Source: Amanita rubescens
Taxonomy: Eukaryota; Basidiomycota; Agaricomycetes; Agaricales; Amanitaceae
Length of the DNA stretch: 64,000 bases
Assembly (NCBI GenBank): GCA_015039365.1
Contig: WION01000004.1
Location: 1,240,001-1,304,000, forward strand
Direction of reading: 5' to 3'
The position numbers and the translations under genes are program-made. The notes beneath the pieces were generated by a model. The model saw nothing but the letters and a program-made list of their open reading frames with translations. It was not told where the DNA came from and ran no database searches. The first letter of the stretch is position 1, and every line of letters starts with the position of its first letter. Below are positions 33,771 to 45,688 of this stretch, one piece after another.

Positions 33771-36485
33771 TTACTCGGAATCACTACCGGAACTCTCTGA
33801 TCCGGAGCTAGAATCCGAGGAATGGTCGCTGTCGACTTCTGGTCTTGTCGCGACAGGTGCAATGCCCGTCGCGTTTTGCTCAAAGAGTGCCATCCGCTGT
33901 TCTAGTTGCCGTATCTTCTCGGCTTCTACGTCTTCATCCATACTCTTCCGTTTCAGCCCGCCAGTACCAGTACCCTTCCCCCGACTCCTCTTGGTGGGAG
34001 GCGCACGCATTGGTCTTATTACAAAATTATATAGTTTCGTAAGCACGGATGCTGGCAAAGAATCAATCTCGAGCTCAATTTCTTCGTTGCTCTGCTTAGA
34101 TGAAGAGCTCAGGTTCGATTTCCGGATCAAATTAATTAATGCTTACATCCTTTATCTCAGGAACGCCTTCGTGTATTATGTTGATCACTTTTTCCAGTTT
34201 GCTGCCATCCAGTTTACCTATCGCTTCGCTAAGATCTTTCTTCTGTTCAAACGTCAACACATCGTCCTCAGCAACCGGTTTTTTGCTCTTTTTCTTTGAA
34301 GACGATTTGGATGTTTTATTCGTAGACTTTGAACTAGAAGCGACTGGGTTCTTTTCGCGATCTTTCTTCTTCTTCTTGTCTTTCTGCACCTTCGCGCCCT
34401 TAAGAGCAGCAATGCTTCCTCTCATCGTCTCAATTTGACTCTCCATCATAGCGATAGCACCTGTGAAACCGTCGAGACTATGCGTGCCAGACCGTGCAAT
34501 ATACTTACGCTGCCGATCTTCTTCGCTATCGTCCTCATCCTCGTCATCGTCATCTTCGCTTACTTCCCGCAGTGGAGGTAGATTCTTCCATTTATCATCA
34601 AAAAGTTTCTGGAGCTCAATCCCTGCCTGGTTAACGGGTGTTCCCGCAGGATTGAACGCGAAGCAGTTGCGGATCATCAACTTGAAATCTTCAAAGAACT
34701 TTTGCGCATTTTGATACTCGTGGTTGTCAAGTTTCTTGCGCATCGTCGACAGATCCATCGGCTTCTTGATGACCTTTGGATAGGTCGGCAGTTCGAGCTT
34801 CACCCAGTCTGATATGCGTCGGTGTCATTGCACTCTGGAGATGAAATAAAGGTACGCACCAACAGGTTCATAGAATGGGCCTGCAATCGCATAATGTTGT
34901 TTGCGATGGAGGTCTATCAATATCTTGTTGCAAAACCTAAGTTGCTCTGCCGTGCCATCATCTTTGGCGCGCTTGTTCTTCCGTTGCTTTCGAGGAGCAT
35001 CCGCGTATGGCAAATCTTTCGATGGTGGGGGATGAATCTCCCGTTTGGGCCGACTGTTATTACTGCTGTTCTCTTGTTCTGATCGACGAATGACAGGTAC
35101 AGAAGTCGATGTTCGCCGTGCCGGTGCTTTTTTGACGGGGGCAGGAGCTGGTGGAGGTGGAGGTGGAGTAGCCACCTTTTCCTTTTTCGTGACGGGTTTT
35201 GGCTGATAAAAAGAAATGCTTAGCATCGTCAGACGTGGTGGAAAAGTAATCTACCTCGATAGTTGGTGGCATTTGCTTAATCTGCTTATCAAACACCTCC
35301 TCGATGCGTTTGCCCATCAGAGATATTGCATGGTCCGGACCATTAAACGTCAAACAGTTCTGGAAGATAAGGCGAACGTCGGAGATGAACTCATCTGCGC
35401 TGTGGTAGCGAGGATTCTGAGGGTTGGGATCGGGTTTGGCAGGGTTGGAAGAATTCAACTTTCGCTCTATGGTTGAAAAGTCCATAGGGTTCTTGATAAT
35501 CTGCGGATAATGGGGGATGTTGAGAGCGATAGCATCGACTGGTCGCAAGAATGGGCTTGCATCCTTCATTTTCTTCAGCGAGCGAATCGTCGATAGACTG
35601 AAACGGAATTGGGCGTTCGACAACGTTGAAGGACTAAGAATTGGAGGGACAGAGGTAGTGGTTGGAGGTGGAGTACCAGCGTTGGACGCAACAGACGCGG
35701 GGGGAGGAGTGGCAGACTTTTATTGACGTGATACATAAGACAGGCTGAATTAGCACGCCCATACTGGCGTACAAAAAAATGACATGAGCTTACATGAGCC
35801 AGCGATGCCTGGTCGGCGTCTGAATGCATCCTCGCCCTCTTCGCTGGCCGCGGCTTATCCCCGTCATTGTCGTCGAGAGAGGGGTGACTTGACATGGACG
35901 CGTCTGGCTGGGAGCCATCTGGGGATGCCATGGAAGAGTCCGGTGGTGCTTCTGGCGTTGGCGAGCTAGTCACACGAGCATCGTTCATGATGACGTCGCC
36001 GTTCGGGCCGTTGTGGTGAGACCCGTTAGGCAATGGTTCTTCCGACATTTGGACATCTTTAAGCAGCTCGCCAGGCGGTGGTGGGGGCGTGCCGCTGGGA
36101 GGATTGATGGGAATTGAAGCTAAGAAGAACAATGAGTGTGGTGAGTACACGAGAAAAATGTCTCGCACATACCAGGGTCTACCGGGGTACCTACTTGTGG
36201 AACGGTGGACGCGTCATCTTGCTTGGGGATACCATCGATTTGCTTGATAGACATAGGCTCGTTGCGAGCGTCACTCTCTTGTTCGTTGTAGTCAATATCA
36301 ATCTTGACATCAGGGGCAAAAGCAGAGACAGGGGTGTTCGGAGAGTCCGTTGCGGGTGAGAGCGGGTTGGGGAGGGCGGAGCCATTGAGTGCGGGAAAAA
36401 TACCGTTGTCGCTGTTGTGAACGGCGAGGAGAGGTGTCTGGTCGCCGTTGATGGGGTCAGCGTGACGGCGGTCTACATCAGTCAT
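33771..36485 (-). CDS. BET-family double-bromodomain protein (Bdf1-like)
   Basis: Binds acetylated histone H4 and recruits TFIID and the SWR1 complex. The acidic, Pro-rich N-terminus has several introns. Bromodomain 1 runs from RFSLSTIRSLKKMKDASPFL (about 35590) through ALNIPHYPQIIKNPMDFSTI to FQNCLTFNGPDHAISLMGK. Bromodomain 2 runs from LRFCNKILIDLHRKQHY through YPKVIKKPMDLSTMRKKL to NCFAFNPAGTPVNQAG. The acetyl-lysine Asn is present in both (NCLTFN and NCFAFN). A basic Lys-rich patch follows, then the NET domain (LTFEQKKDLSEAIGKLDG to SLPASVLTKLYNFV), a coiled segment and a Ser/Asp tail (SDHSSDSSSGSESSGSDSE). The start is taken at the ATG at 36485. Confidence 0.9.
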
Positions 36486-36681
36486 AATTTGTGTGACGGT
36501 CACGTGTGACAGAGGAGGTGTGCAAGGGAGATTTTTGGGGAGTTAGGGGGATCGGAAGCTGGCTAGGTCTTTATAGCTCTCGAAATTTAAGGTTCAGATC
36601 TCCCGCGCAGGGGCCACCTCCTTCTCAGCCTCTCCCGCTCCTGTTCCCCTCCCCCTCTTCCTACTCTCCTCCCCGTCAACT

Positions 36682-39160
36682 TTACCGCTCCTCTTCCTCC
36701 TTGTCTTCTTCCTCTTCGGCAGGAGCAAACACTGGCTTAGGCTGGTTTGCACGCCATGCTGTTAAGGTTTCGGAAAACACCGCCACGTCAGCCATCCGTC
36801 ATATACAGGCACAAACAGCAAATTTCAAAAGCACGTGATTCGTGTCTCATTGCCGATGAGCCAAGCCCACCCAAAGTCAAAAAAGCAATAAAGAGGAATA
36901 ACATACCTGCGGTCCATTGTGGGTCCTCTTCCGCAAGCTGAGCGTATTTGAGCAGCGCCTCCCGTGGCTGATAAAAATTCCGGTCAGCGTTAATCATCCG
37001 ATAAGCGTGGGAACCGTCAAGGAATAAACCGCATATCATGATGAATCGATGGCCTGCTAGGCCAGACTCTAAGCCACTTTCCATGCGGATACCATGTGTT
37101 CTCAAAGAACAAAGACACTTGTAGCTGACAGAGACAAACACGTACGTCTTCGTCTCGGGTATTGTCCCGCACCAGATTTTGCACAACGTGTTGCGTGGCA
37201 CTTGCACCAACACGCCCGCCTTTTCCTGGACCCGTGACGGGCAGCTCGGGCCTTCTGCTCTTTTTGGGATCCAATCTCTCTTTTTCTCGTTTTCGCTTTG
37301 TTCCATTCCCTGGATCCAGATCCCGGTACATCGGCAGCGCGTGCGGCGTCATAATATACGGTGCTGCCAACGCGTCCGACATATCTTCTATTGTAACTTT
37401 TCTCGGTGGGCCCTTGTTCAGTAGTAGTTTCGCCCCACGCTGCGAAATCAGGGGGGAATACAGAACGCCTATTTGACCATTGCATAGACCTGTAAGAATC
37501 TACACACAGCTGAGCAATTTATAAACGATCGCATATCGCTATTGCCTCACCTGGTTGATTTTTGGATGCCAGATGACTCGGACAGGCGTTGCATCAACTT
37601 CCAACTCTTTCACGACATCAAGGTTATCCTTTCTCAGGAACAGCAATCTGCCAACTTGGCCCTTTGACAGCGAACCAGCCCCAGTAATGATATATTTATC
37701 ATCTGGGCTGAAAACAGCATTTGTGTTGGGATAGAGCGTCGGTAGATCGGCTTTCGTCGCCAATGGCTTTTTGAAAGCACGTACATCCCATACTAAGAAT
37801 ACAATGAGCAGTGCAGATGATGAACATTCTGATATGACGTACGCTTCACTGTATCATCGCCCCCTCTTGTCAATATCGTTCTTCCATCGATAGAATACAC
37901 CATTGATCCCGTCTCAGTTCCTTTGACATGTGCATTTTCTATACTGAGGTTTGGTCTTACAAAATTAGAGCTCGTGCTCCATAGATGTAGAGCTCCGTCC
38001 ATGCAGGCTGTTGCCATGAGTTTATCGATTGTCGTAACGTAAAGACGACTTACATGCTCCAATAGTGTTGCCATCCGGGGAGTACGTGCAAGTCATAATC
38101 TTCGTTCGTGCCCCTCTGTCCTTGGATTTGACAACAATCACCGTCTTTTGCTTCCTTTTATTTTCCTTGTCCCATATGCTATACCACTGTCTGGTGAAAT
38201 CGACGCCATGGAATAGGATTGGTCTCCGTACCGTATCGTGGAGTCTGCTGATGATGTAATGAACAGCTTAGGGTCTTTCGGATGCCATGCACAGCTAGTC
38301 ACTTCACTGACATGTCCACTATCCCGATATGTCAGAAAGTTTGTCTTGGTCAAAAATGAACCCGATGCACTTTGTATGTTTCATATCACGGATATATGGA
38401 TCACCCTTAATGAAAGTCGCCCTATTCGTCAGGTCAGGTTATCCACTCCATGAGAGGAAAAGCGATAACGCACTTTTCTTCCCCATCCCTGTCATACAGT
38501 TTTGGTTGCAGGTTTCCTGAAATGCAAAGAAACTCTTGTCCGTCGTTGGACCACTTCAAGTCACGAATCTGGGAAATGGTCAGAATGCGCCAGGATGACA
38601 AAAATGGAAACATGAAGCATACATGGTAGGAACCAGCAGGCTCCCAGGTATGGAACGGTGTGCACTTGTGACTCATACCGCCAAAATCCCATAATTTGCA
38701 ATCGTAATCATGTGAGCCAGACACTATCCTGGCGCCTGACGGATCAACCGCGAGTGCTGAAATGACTTTGGTGTGGTCTTTGAGAACAATTTCATGACTT
38801 ATTGGGAATCCGACTTCGTCACTGTCATTCATTTCATCCGGGTCATACTCAGGCTCATCCGGTTCAACGGAACCGACCTCCTTCTCCCTGGCACCTCCAG
38901 GAGGTGACAGTGGACCATCTCCATCCACGTTAGGAGCTGAGTGTTCCGCAGGCTCAGGAGACCCTGTTTTTTGCTGGATTTTGGCAGTAGCTGGCGTAGC
39001 CGGTCGCTTGTACAAACCATGAGTTACTCGTTGCATCCATACGGCGTGTACCCACCTCCTCGCGCTTATTCTTGTCGAACCGCGCAGGATCGAGCTCTCT
39101 CTTCTTCACCTGCTTGCCGAAGCCCACAATGCCCATGGCGGCCATGATGTCTGTGTCCAT
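36682..39160 (-). CDS. WD40 protein of the WDR70 / gastrulation-defective family
   Basis: A nuclear WD40 protein. In human and fission yeast WDR70 works with the CRL4-DDB1 ligase to promote H2B monoubiquitination at DNA breaks. It begins MDTDIMAAMGIVGFGKQVKK with RELDPARFDKNKREE, as in that family. An acidic linker follows and then a propeller: GFPISHEIVLKDHTKVISAL, ARIVSGSHDYDCKLWDFGGM, DLKWSNDGQEFLCISGNLQP, VTSCAWHPKDPKLFITSSAD, TACMDGALHLW, ILTRGGDDTVK and PTLYPNTNAVFSPDDKYIIT. The C-terminal region contains LDPKKSRRPELPVTGPGKGG with ALPMYRDLDPG, and ends in an acidic tail (EEEEDKEEEER). More than ten introns. Identity as WDR70 is strong from the first 40 residues. Confidence 0.85.
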
Positions 39161-39306
39161 GGTTGGGGTTTGTAACTTTACGCCTTGTTGTAGTAGTCAG
39201 GCTTGTAATCGTTAGGCATTACATAATACACATGATGACGCCAGCTAAAGCGCTAAAGTGCCACTCTCCTAACGCCTTTCCTAGACTTTGACCAACAGGA
39301 CATCCG
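39161..39306. promoter_or_regulatory. Divergent promoter WDR70 / small unknown gene
   Basis: 146 bp between start codons. No element is recognised; the spacing alone implies shared control. Confidence 0.4.
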
Positions 39307-39876
39307 ATGCTGAAGCGACAAAGGCCAACTACACCACCCATTCCCAGTATGCCTCTATGGGCAGACCCATCACCGCTGGATTCAATGATGATGGAGCGTG
39401 AACACAAGCGGAGGCGGACCACCTCAATAACACCACTGGACACACCGTGGAAAGACTGGGGTAACAAGCTCCAGGCCATCGCCAACGACGCGGACAACTC
39501 ACCTGAACCCACGGATAGTGAATACAGAACAGCGAATGGTACTCTACGGGAATTGCACACACTCCATCAGCATCGACTATTGTTTTCCTCACATAATTCT
39601 CCATTCCAAGTAAGTCTATGCCACCTTAGTATTGTTCATGTTTTGACAACAGCCACCTCATCTGCAGTCGGCGTTAGAGCAGTCGAAACGGATACCATTG
39701 GAGGCGCCAAACATCGATGAGCAAACGCAAGTTAAAGAGCGATATGAAGAGACAAACCGGTATGCCAGAAACTACTATTTTTGACAGCCGCCCTCAATCG
39801 ATTTCAAAGGATACTTGGATCTATGCTTCTTTCCCGGAGAAGAGAACTTGGTTTAGATGAGTCATGCCCGCATTAA
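39307..39876 (+). CDS. Small conserved-looking protein of unknown function
   Basis: I do not recognise the family. Three exons with regular splice sites (introns at about 39611-39652 and 39760-39808) give a protein of roughly 160 residues. It has a basic and Pro-rich head (MLKRQRPTTPPIPSMP, with EHKRRRTT as a possible nuclear signal), a middle part TPWKDWGNKLQAIANDAD, a helical stretch LRELHTLHQHRLLFSSHN, and a C-terminus with LGSMLLSRRRELGLDE. Clean splicing, a sensible hydrophobic pattern and the divergent promoter with WDR70 argue that it is real. It may be a small nuclear protein, but that is only an inference. Confidence 0.55.
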
Positions 39877-40114
39877 TAGCGTAAGTTTCCAGCAACAAGT
39901 AGAAATTGTTTCTAATGTCAGCGCAAAACAGCTGTTTTCCTTGCCCCAACGCACGCATATATATGTAACATTAGCCACGCTTTCTCATCGTTGTTACCGT
40001 CCGCTTTCCCAATCGTTACGTTCGATAACAGACAGCTGTTCGCATTTCGGTAGTACCGAATAAGATTCTATCTATTAGAGTGCATTCACAAATGATAATG
40101 TAATGATATTGTTT

Positions 40115-40825
40115 TCATGGTACGGATTTCGAAACTTTGGCTAGTCGTAGATCGACGTCCTGTTCAAGAATTCTACCAAGTTCATCGTTGAGAAGTTCAC
40201 CCATTGCCTGACTGTCACGTAAATAAACCCAGTCATCAGCCTCTTCGGAATAATCGTATCTCTTCGGACCGCTGAAACGTAGGGTCAATATGCTTCTAAG
40301 AACAAGGAAAGGTGGAAGTACCTAAAGGGTGACGACAACCAGATCTGCTTATTTGGAGGCTGCTTGTTAATGACATACGTGCCCTTATCGCCCAGCACAA
40401 GAGTTAAGACGCCGCTCTGGTCTTAGTTTCAGTTTGAATCAACGATATGGACGCATGTCACTCACATGGTATTCCACCTCGTAATTCGAGCGACCAAGCC
40501 CATCTAACAAGTTTTCAAGAGACTCGAGAAGGATATTCATTGTTGTGTCTGACAATTCGTGGTATCGTTCTATAGTCAAATGACTAGTACCCATGCCTAG
40601 TATCATCGTTTCTCAAACATTGAAACCGCGACCAAACCTTTCGCTATTTTGCGGTGCTGGTGTGGAAAATGCACGCAGGTGTCGAAACTGAGCATGATGA
40701 CAAAGCGGCACAGTTTTGGCCATTATTGCAGCTCTTGTACATTGTTGTACCAGAAAGCGTCGTGCAAGGACAGTGGAACGACGTGCAGTGAGACGAGACA
40801 ACATATGTGACTGGAACAAAGACAT
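40115..40825 (-). CDS. YFH1: Frataxin (mitochondrial iron chaperone)
   Basis: Activates the cysteine desulfurase complex for Fe-S cluster assembly in the mitochondrial matrix. The N-terminus is a typical presequence ([20 protein letters not shown], rich in Arg and Ser, no acid). After an intron the mature domain starts [18 protein letters not shown] with the acidic helix LLESLESLLDELG. The beta-sheet follows: [38 protein letters not shown] and [18 protein letters not shown]. These are the frataxin signature blocks ([18 protein letters not shown]). Four exons. The rhodanese gene ends only 36 bp upstream of this ATG on the same strand. Confidence 0.92.
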
Positions 40826-40861
40826 AGAATAGGGTTAGGTGTTAATGCTATCTAATTCCCA

Positions 40862-41493
40862 TCACGCCGATCCACTTTCCCTTTTTATCCACTCTATCCA
40901 CGATCCTTTGAAATTGGAAATGCTGCGATGGCAAATCAACGAGGAACCGAAGCAAAATTATGACGAAACTCACTTTGTGTAACCATTACGTTTGGCAACA
41001 TCACTCGCCGTAGAGCTGCGCACACCACTGCGACAGTAGAAGATTAGTTCCTGATTTTGCCTTGGCTTCTCAAATCCATGCTTAGCCCTGAAGGCCTCTT
41101 TGCTTAGATGAAGTGACCCTCCAAGCCCAGATAATGGTATATTGACAGCAGATGGAATCATCCCCTGTATGACTTCGCCCGGCTCGCGGACGTCAATAAG
41201 ATAGCTATCCTGTCGTTGGCATCAACATCGCCAAGTAAAACACCAGCGTGTCCTCAACGCACGGGAGTGGGGTTTTGGGTCTTGGGTTTAAGCTCCTCGT
41301 AAGTCAAGATGCGTGCATCCCAGTCTCTCCGTAGATCATCAAGACGCTCGAGAGCAGCCTTCTTTTCGCTTGGGGTTTGGGGCTTTAACCCGGAGGAATT
41401 AAAGCGAACGGGTGGTCGATGTGCGACAACAGCAGTCCGGACAATTGACCTGCTAGTGGGCCCGAGAAGACGAGCAATCGCAAAGCGGTACAT
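40862..41493 (-). CDS. Single-domain rhodanese (thiosulfate sulfurtransferase), probably mitochondrial
   Basis: Transfers sulfane sulfur through a catalytic Cys. The presequence MYRFAIARLLGPTSRSIVRT is Arg-rich without acids, so matrix targeting is likely. The rhodanese domain contains SYLIDVREPGEVIQGMIPSA, VNIPLSGLGGS, the active-site loop ELIFYCRSGVRSSTASDVAK (CRSGVR) and, after the last intron, NISNFKGSWIEWIKRE. The loop of six residues after Cys (C-R-S-G-V-R) fits Rdl1/TSTD-like enzymes. The stop is at 40862-40864. It lies 36 bp upstream of frataxin, so the two may share a regulatory context. Confidence 0.87.
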
Positions 41494-43638
41494 GGCAATA
41501 GGAAGGGATAAAGATGGGACCGCCTTTTAAGTGAGAAACGAGCACGTCACTATGCCACGTGCTATTCCTGTCTTATCCATATGTCCCACGAACCAACGCC
41601 ACCTCCACTGACCCTTCGCTTTGCAGAAAACCTGTAACAGGGTTCTCAAGAGCTCAGGCATTCAGGTTGCTTCCCTCATAGGACGTTACAAGTATTGACT
41701 TCCCCTTCTCCGTGGACTAGGAGCTAATTACAAGTGCTTCATGCTTCAAGTTCGTTCAGACTCAAGACTACCTGACTTTCTTCTCTATTCCACGCAGAGG
41801 TTGTTTAGTTCAGACAAACGATTGCATGTAGACATGCCATCAGCCTCCGATCGAACACCCAGTGGACTCTCTGCGCCCAGTGCCCCACGGTTGCTATGTT
41901 TACAATCTCTCGTTTGAAGGGTATACGTTACATACTTGAGCACCTGCGACTTTTCCTGATTGGTGGGCATACCGGCACCCAGTCTATGTTTCACGATGTT
42001 TGCGCCTCGAGCTCGAGCCCAGCGCAAAAACGAGCATCGACGGCTCATATCCGACTTCCCACCCCGGATAAGGGTCGAGAACGAGCATGAATAGTGGTTC
42101 GGACAACTTGACCAGTTCCATAATCATGATGATACATTTTACGGGCGGGGGTACTTCGAAGCTAGGTCGGCTAAATTGCTGGCGCTAACATCGCCCTCGC
42201 CTTCCTAGCCATGCTCTGCGCAAGTAGGAGCTTGGATGCTCGCCGGAACAGGCGGTTCGTCGCTTTTCCTTACTAAAGAGCATCATTGCCATGTGCCAAA
42301 TCCTCTGACATCTGATTAGGTGCAGAAATGATGAGACACGGAGTGGAGGTGACGCGCTGCGAAAGACAGCGAATGTGTATTTCAGCAGTGAACTGCATGT
42401 AGCTGTAACTTGAACAGGTGGTCTAAGATTCCGATTTCATCACGCGCATGATGTGCAAGAACCGTATGTAGTTAAGAACTAAAATAGGTGAAAAACTGCT
42501 GATCTCTTGTATTCGAGTTATTGATCTAAATAATATCAGCGTGAGGCTGGCGGATAGAAAATGTGACTATGATTTACCCAGTCGCTCAATAAGCCTAGCA
42601 CGACTTGGAAATCCAGACAAATCCTGAAATTCATCCGATATTGACAGTGTTCCAGCCCTCGCCTAATTCAGCGACGTTGAAGACGAAAAACAGCTATCGA
42701 AGGCGCTTACTTGTGTTGTCGGCAATACGATGGACCTGCTATGGCTGCCTGAGATATTGCATCATCAAGCGCCTCTTCCCTGACCTCATAGATATGGCGC
42801 GGGGCTATATCCGGGTTGCTAGACGCATATTGAGGCATCCTAAGTAGAAATTATGTGTCGGTAGTGAACGAAATCGGTAAACCGACTGATAAAGTCAGGC
42901 GGCCCCGACACCGAATGAAGTGGCAGCGTATTCAAATCCTATCTGCTCCATACGAAACCCGGGGATAACGCCGAGATCAACTATGAGACCACATATATTT
43001 GATACAACATGCATGACGGTCGCATTGACCAATGTGCTACGTCCAGCCTTCGTCTGAAAGTTGTCAGATTTAAAACAAATAGAATCGAAATGCGGATGCA
43101 TACGGAGGGACATATATCAAAGAGATGAGGCCTTTCGTCTGCTCGATGGTCAATTGGTTACTTCGGACACCTTTTAGGCTTTTTTAGACCAAGGAACTCT
43201 ATATCTTTATTCTGTACAAGGGTCAGCGGCTCGACCATCACCTTCCTAGACGTTAGAGAAGTTGGGCTCGAAGAGGCTTCGCATCGTCTCAAGGAGACAT
43301 TCATAAACGGCTGATGGTCATACGAAGAACAGCACTTACATGGACTGTGGTTTGATGAAGTAAGTGTCCCACCCTCTGAGTCTTCCTTAAAGTCTTGTAA
43401 GAATTGGTTGGTTGCGAGTGGAGCATGAAATCGTCTCCTATATATGTTATCAGGCTATGCATACTCTCATGCTACATAGCTGTTTTGTGAGTCTCGGTGT
43501 TATGAATTCCTTTTTCATCAACTGGAACTTTATCTTAGGACGTTTCGGGTTTCCTACATCATTTCCCATCGGTTTTTGGCGATCCTAAACATCCACACTG
43601 CAAGACATGATGTCACGGCAGGTTAGACAAGTCACAGT
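41494..43638. other. Gene-poor stretch of about 2.1 kb
   Basis: No gene I can defend. The longest open frames are 41785-42048 (-), 42605-42847 (+) and 42895-43113 (-). The last has a hydrophobic middle (TLVNATVMHVVSNICGLIVD) that could be a fragment of an old membrane protein, but no partner exons follow. I saw no terminal repeats or transposase motifs. Confidence 0.4.
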
Positions 43639-44857
43639 ATGGCACCTCGCCTTAGGTCTAGCCATGCTCGACAACGTCAGGCCATCCTGGAAACTGGGTT
43701 TCCCGTCAATACGCGAGGTCTACCTGCGTTACCTGCTGAATTATTACTTGAAATAGTGTCTCAAACAGCAGCTGCTCCCATACCAAACTATATCACACAG
43801 CCGCTACCAGTCAATTACTTGGAGAGGACCGCCACTTTACGGATATTATCCCAACTTTGTCGTTCCCTGCGCAATGCACTCTTACCCGCTCTATGGGAGA
43901 GAATTGAAGCTTGCACAACAACTTTTCCGGATCACCATCGCGGGCAGCCGCCTCGATGGCAGAAAGCTATTGCATTCGACCTCGTTGCTCAGCTGGAAAC
44001 AGTCACGATCCGTGAGCCTTCCCTTGCATCATATGTGAGGTATGTTATACGAGATTGACACAAGATATCAATCTAACTTTCTTCCATAGAATAGTAAATG
44101 TCTTGATTTCACCCTACTCCTGCAGATACGGTCTTGGTTGAGTTGGCACGATGCATGGCTCTGATGAAGAACCTCCACACAGTCCAAATTTTGTGCTATC
44201 GTAGCCCCATCCGCCTCCCTGGGCGCCGTGGTATAGTCGCAGTTTCGAGTTTGTACAAGGACGCGTTCGCTGGATATCGTTTCCCCTCTGTTCGTCGGAT
44301 TGTGCTTTCGGTACATGAAGTGGCGCTATTCCCTTGCTTTCCAGAAGCACACCGGGTATATATGGCTCTGCCTTATACAAGGTTCGGATGGGACCACTCG
44401 GTTCTGGACCAGACAAGAGAACTAGCCTCTCATTGCCATAAGGTTCATGTATTTGAATGGAGTGTCGACCGTACCATCCCGTGGACTGTCAGAAAGGGTA
44501 AGTGTCATCTTTGACCCCTTGATGGTACTATGACGGGTATTAGAGATTCACGATATGCTACCGAGCCTTCGCCAAGTACATCTATTTTCACAGCTTGACA
44601 CGATCGTAAGTTTAACTAATGTGCCCGCTCGTGTCTCATATAATCGCATGCAGGATTCGGTTAAAACCCTTTCTACATTAAAACACCTTGATACCATCGT
44701 GCTAACCGTGTCTTACAACCACGGTGACAAAAAACGAAAGGAAATAGAGCAGATGGTGTTGGCAGCTCAAGCCATTCTTACCGCGTCGCCCTCAATCGAA
44801 CGCAAGACTCTTGTCGTACAGCGACCTCATGATACCAAGATTATCCGATCCTTTTAG
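43639..44857 (+). CDS. F-box-like protein, basidiomycete type
   Basis: A protein of an expanded family whose members carry an N-terminal F-box and an irregular C-terminal part. Spliced product: MAPRLRSSHARQRQAIL, then the F-box region LPALPAELLLEIVSQTAAA, RILSQLCRSLRNALLPALWE. Further exons contain LARCMALMKNLHTVQILCYR, FPSVRRIVLSVHEVALFP, LPSLRQVHLFSQLDTI and LKHLDTIVLTVSYNHGD, which give weak leucine-rich spacing. Introns near 44040-44090, 44496-44542 and 44605-44655. The role is presumably SCF substrate choice; the target is unknown. The stop is at 44855-44857. Confidence 0.65.
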
Positions 44858-45136
44858 TACTTACGATCAGGAATGTATCACGATATACGTTGACACCAAT
44901 CGCACCAACTGAATACGAGATTGGCAGGGGTTGTGGGTCCAGCAATGCGACCGATTCGAGAATGACATCGTAACTCTATGTATTTTAGTGGTTTTTGAAT
45001 TTGAAAACTGTAGGCAAGCAAATCTCTCAGAATACTACCCTCCACGCCATGCTATGTAACTCTATGTATTGAAATTAATATGTGGCGAGAAGCTGCGTTC
45101 GTGAGCTGGGAAAATTGAGGAGCCGAACACAAAGGC

Positions 45137-45607
45137 TCAATCGACTGGATTGGCATCAACCACCGGTTCTGGCCTCCTGCAAACCACCATTGCGGTCAAA
45201 ATAAATGGTACATGCGAACAGCAGACACTTACTCCTTGATATACCACACATCTTCACTACTTCTGTTGAGTCTGCGCTCAGCCCACCACTCCGCTCTCCG
45301 TTGAATCCATGCATCCCGTCGTTCTTCTGGATGCAATGACTTGAGGGTCAAGCAAAATTTGAAGTCTTCGAACTTCCGTGCGCAGTCGGTAGTCTCTCCT
45401 TGTCTATATAGCGACTTGAATTGCGAACGTGTAGCTAAATCCACGTAAAGCAAATTGAAAAAAAAAAATGAAAAGGTACATACTATGGCACTCTAAGAAG
45501 GTATTAAAGAGGCTTAGGCATCCTGGAATGTCATCTGGCGTAGGATGCAAGCGACGAAGGTATGCCGTTTCCTGCTTCACAGCGGTGTCATAGTCGAGTT
45601 TTGACAT
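45137..45607 (-). CDS. Twin CX9C protein of the Emi1 (DUF3128) family
   Basis: Emi1 in yeast is needed for induction of the meiotic regulator IME1. Its twin CX9C pattern is that of proteins oxidised in the mitochondrial intermembrane space. The product reads MSKLDYDTAVKQETAYLRRL, then CLSLFNTFLEC (CX9C), an intron of about 65 bp, FKSLYRQGETTDCARK with CARKFEDFKFC (second CX9C), then LHPEERRDAWIQRRAEWWAE. I splice a last short exon, ending RPEPVVDANPVD at 45137, because a donor (GTAAGT) sits at ...YIKE and a good acceptor follows. Without it the gene stops at 45229. It is divergent from the hydrolase with 81 bp between starts. Confidence 0.82.
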
Positions 45608-45688
45608 GTTTCTAAATTTGGCCTGTTACCACTCCTTGACACTATGTAGTACGGGTGGCTACGGGATGTTACAGCTTCAACCCACCCT

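Noticed and set aside
34105..34125. A tRNA-like GGTTCGATTTCC string (T-loop consensus)
   Set aside because: It lies within an intron of the bromodomain gene and has no matching acceptor stem, D arm or anticodon arm.
42895..43113. Possible transporter or membrane protein fragment on the minus strand
   Set aside because: One hydrophobic stretch only; no flanking exons or family motif.
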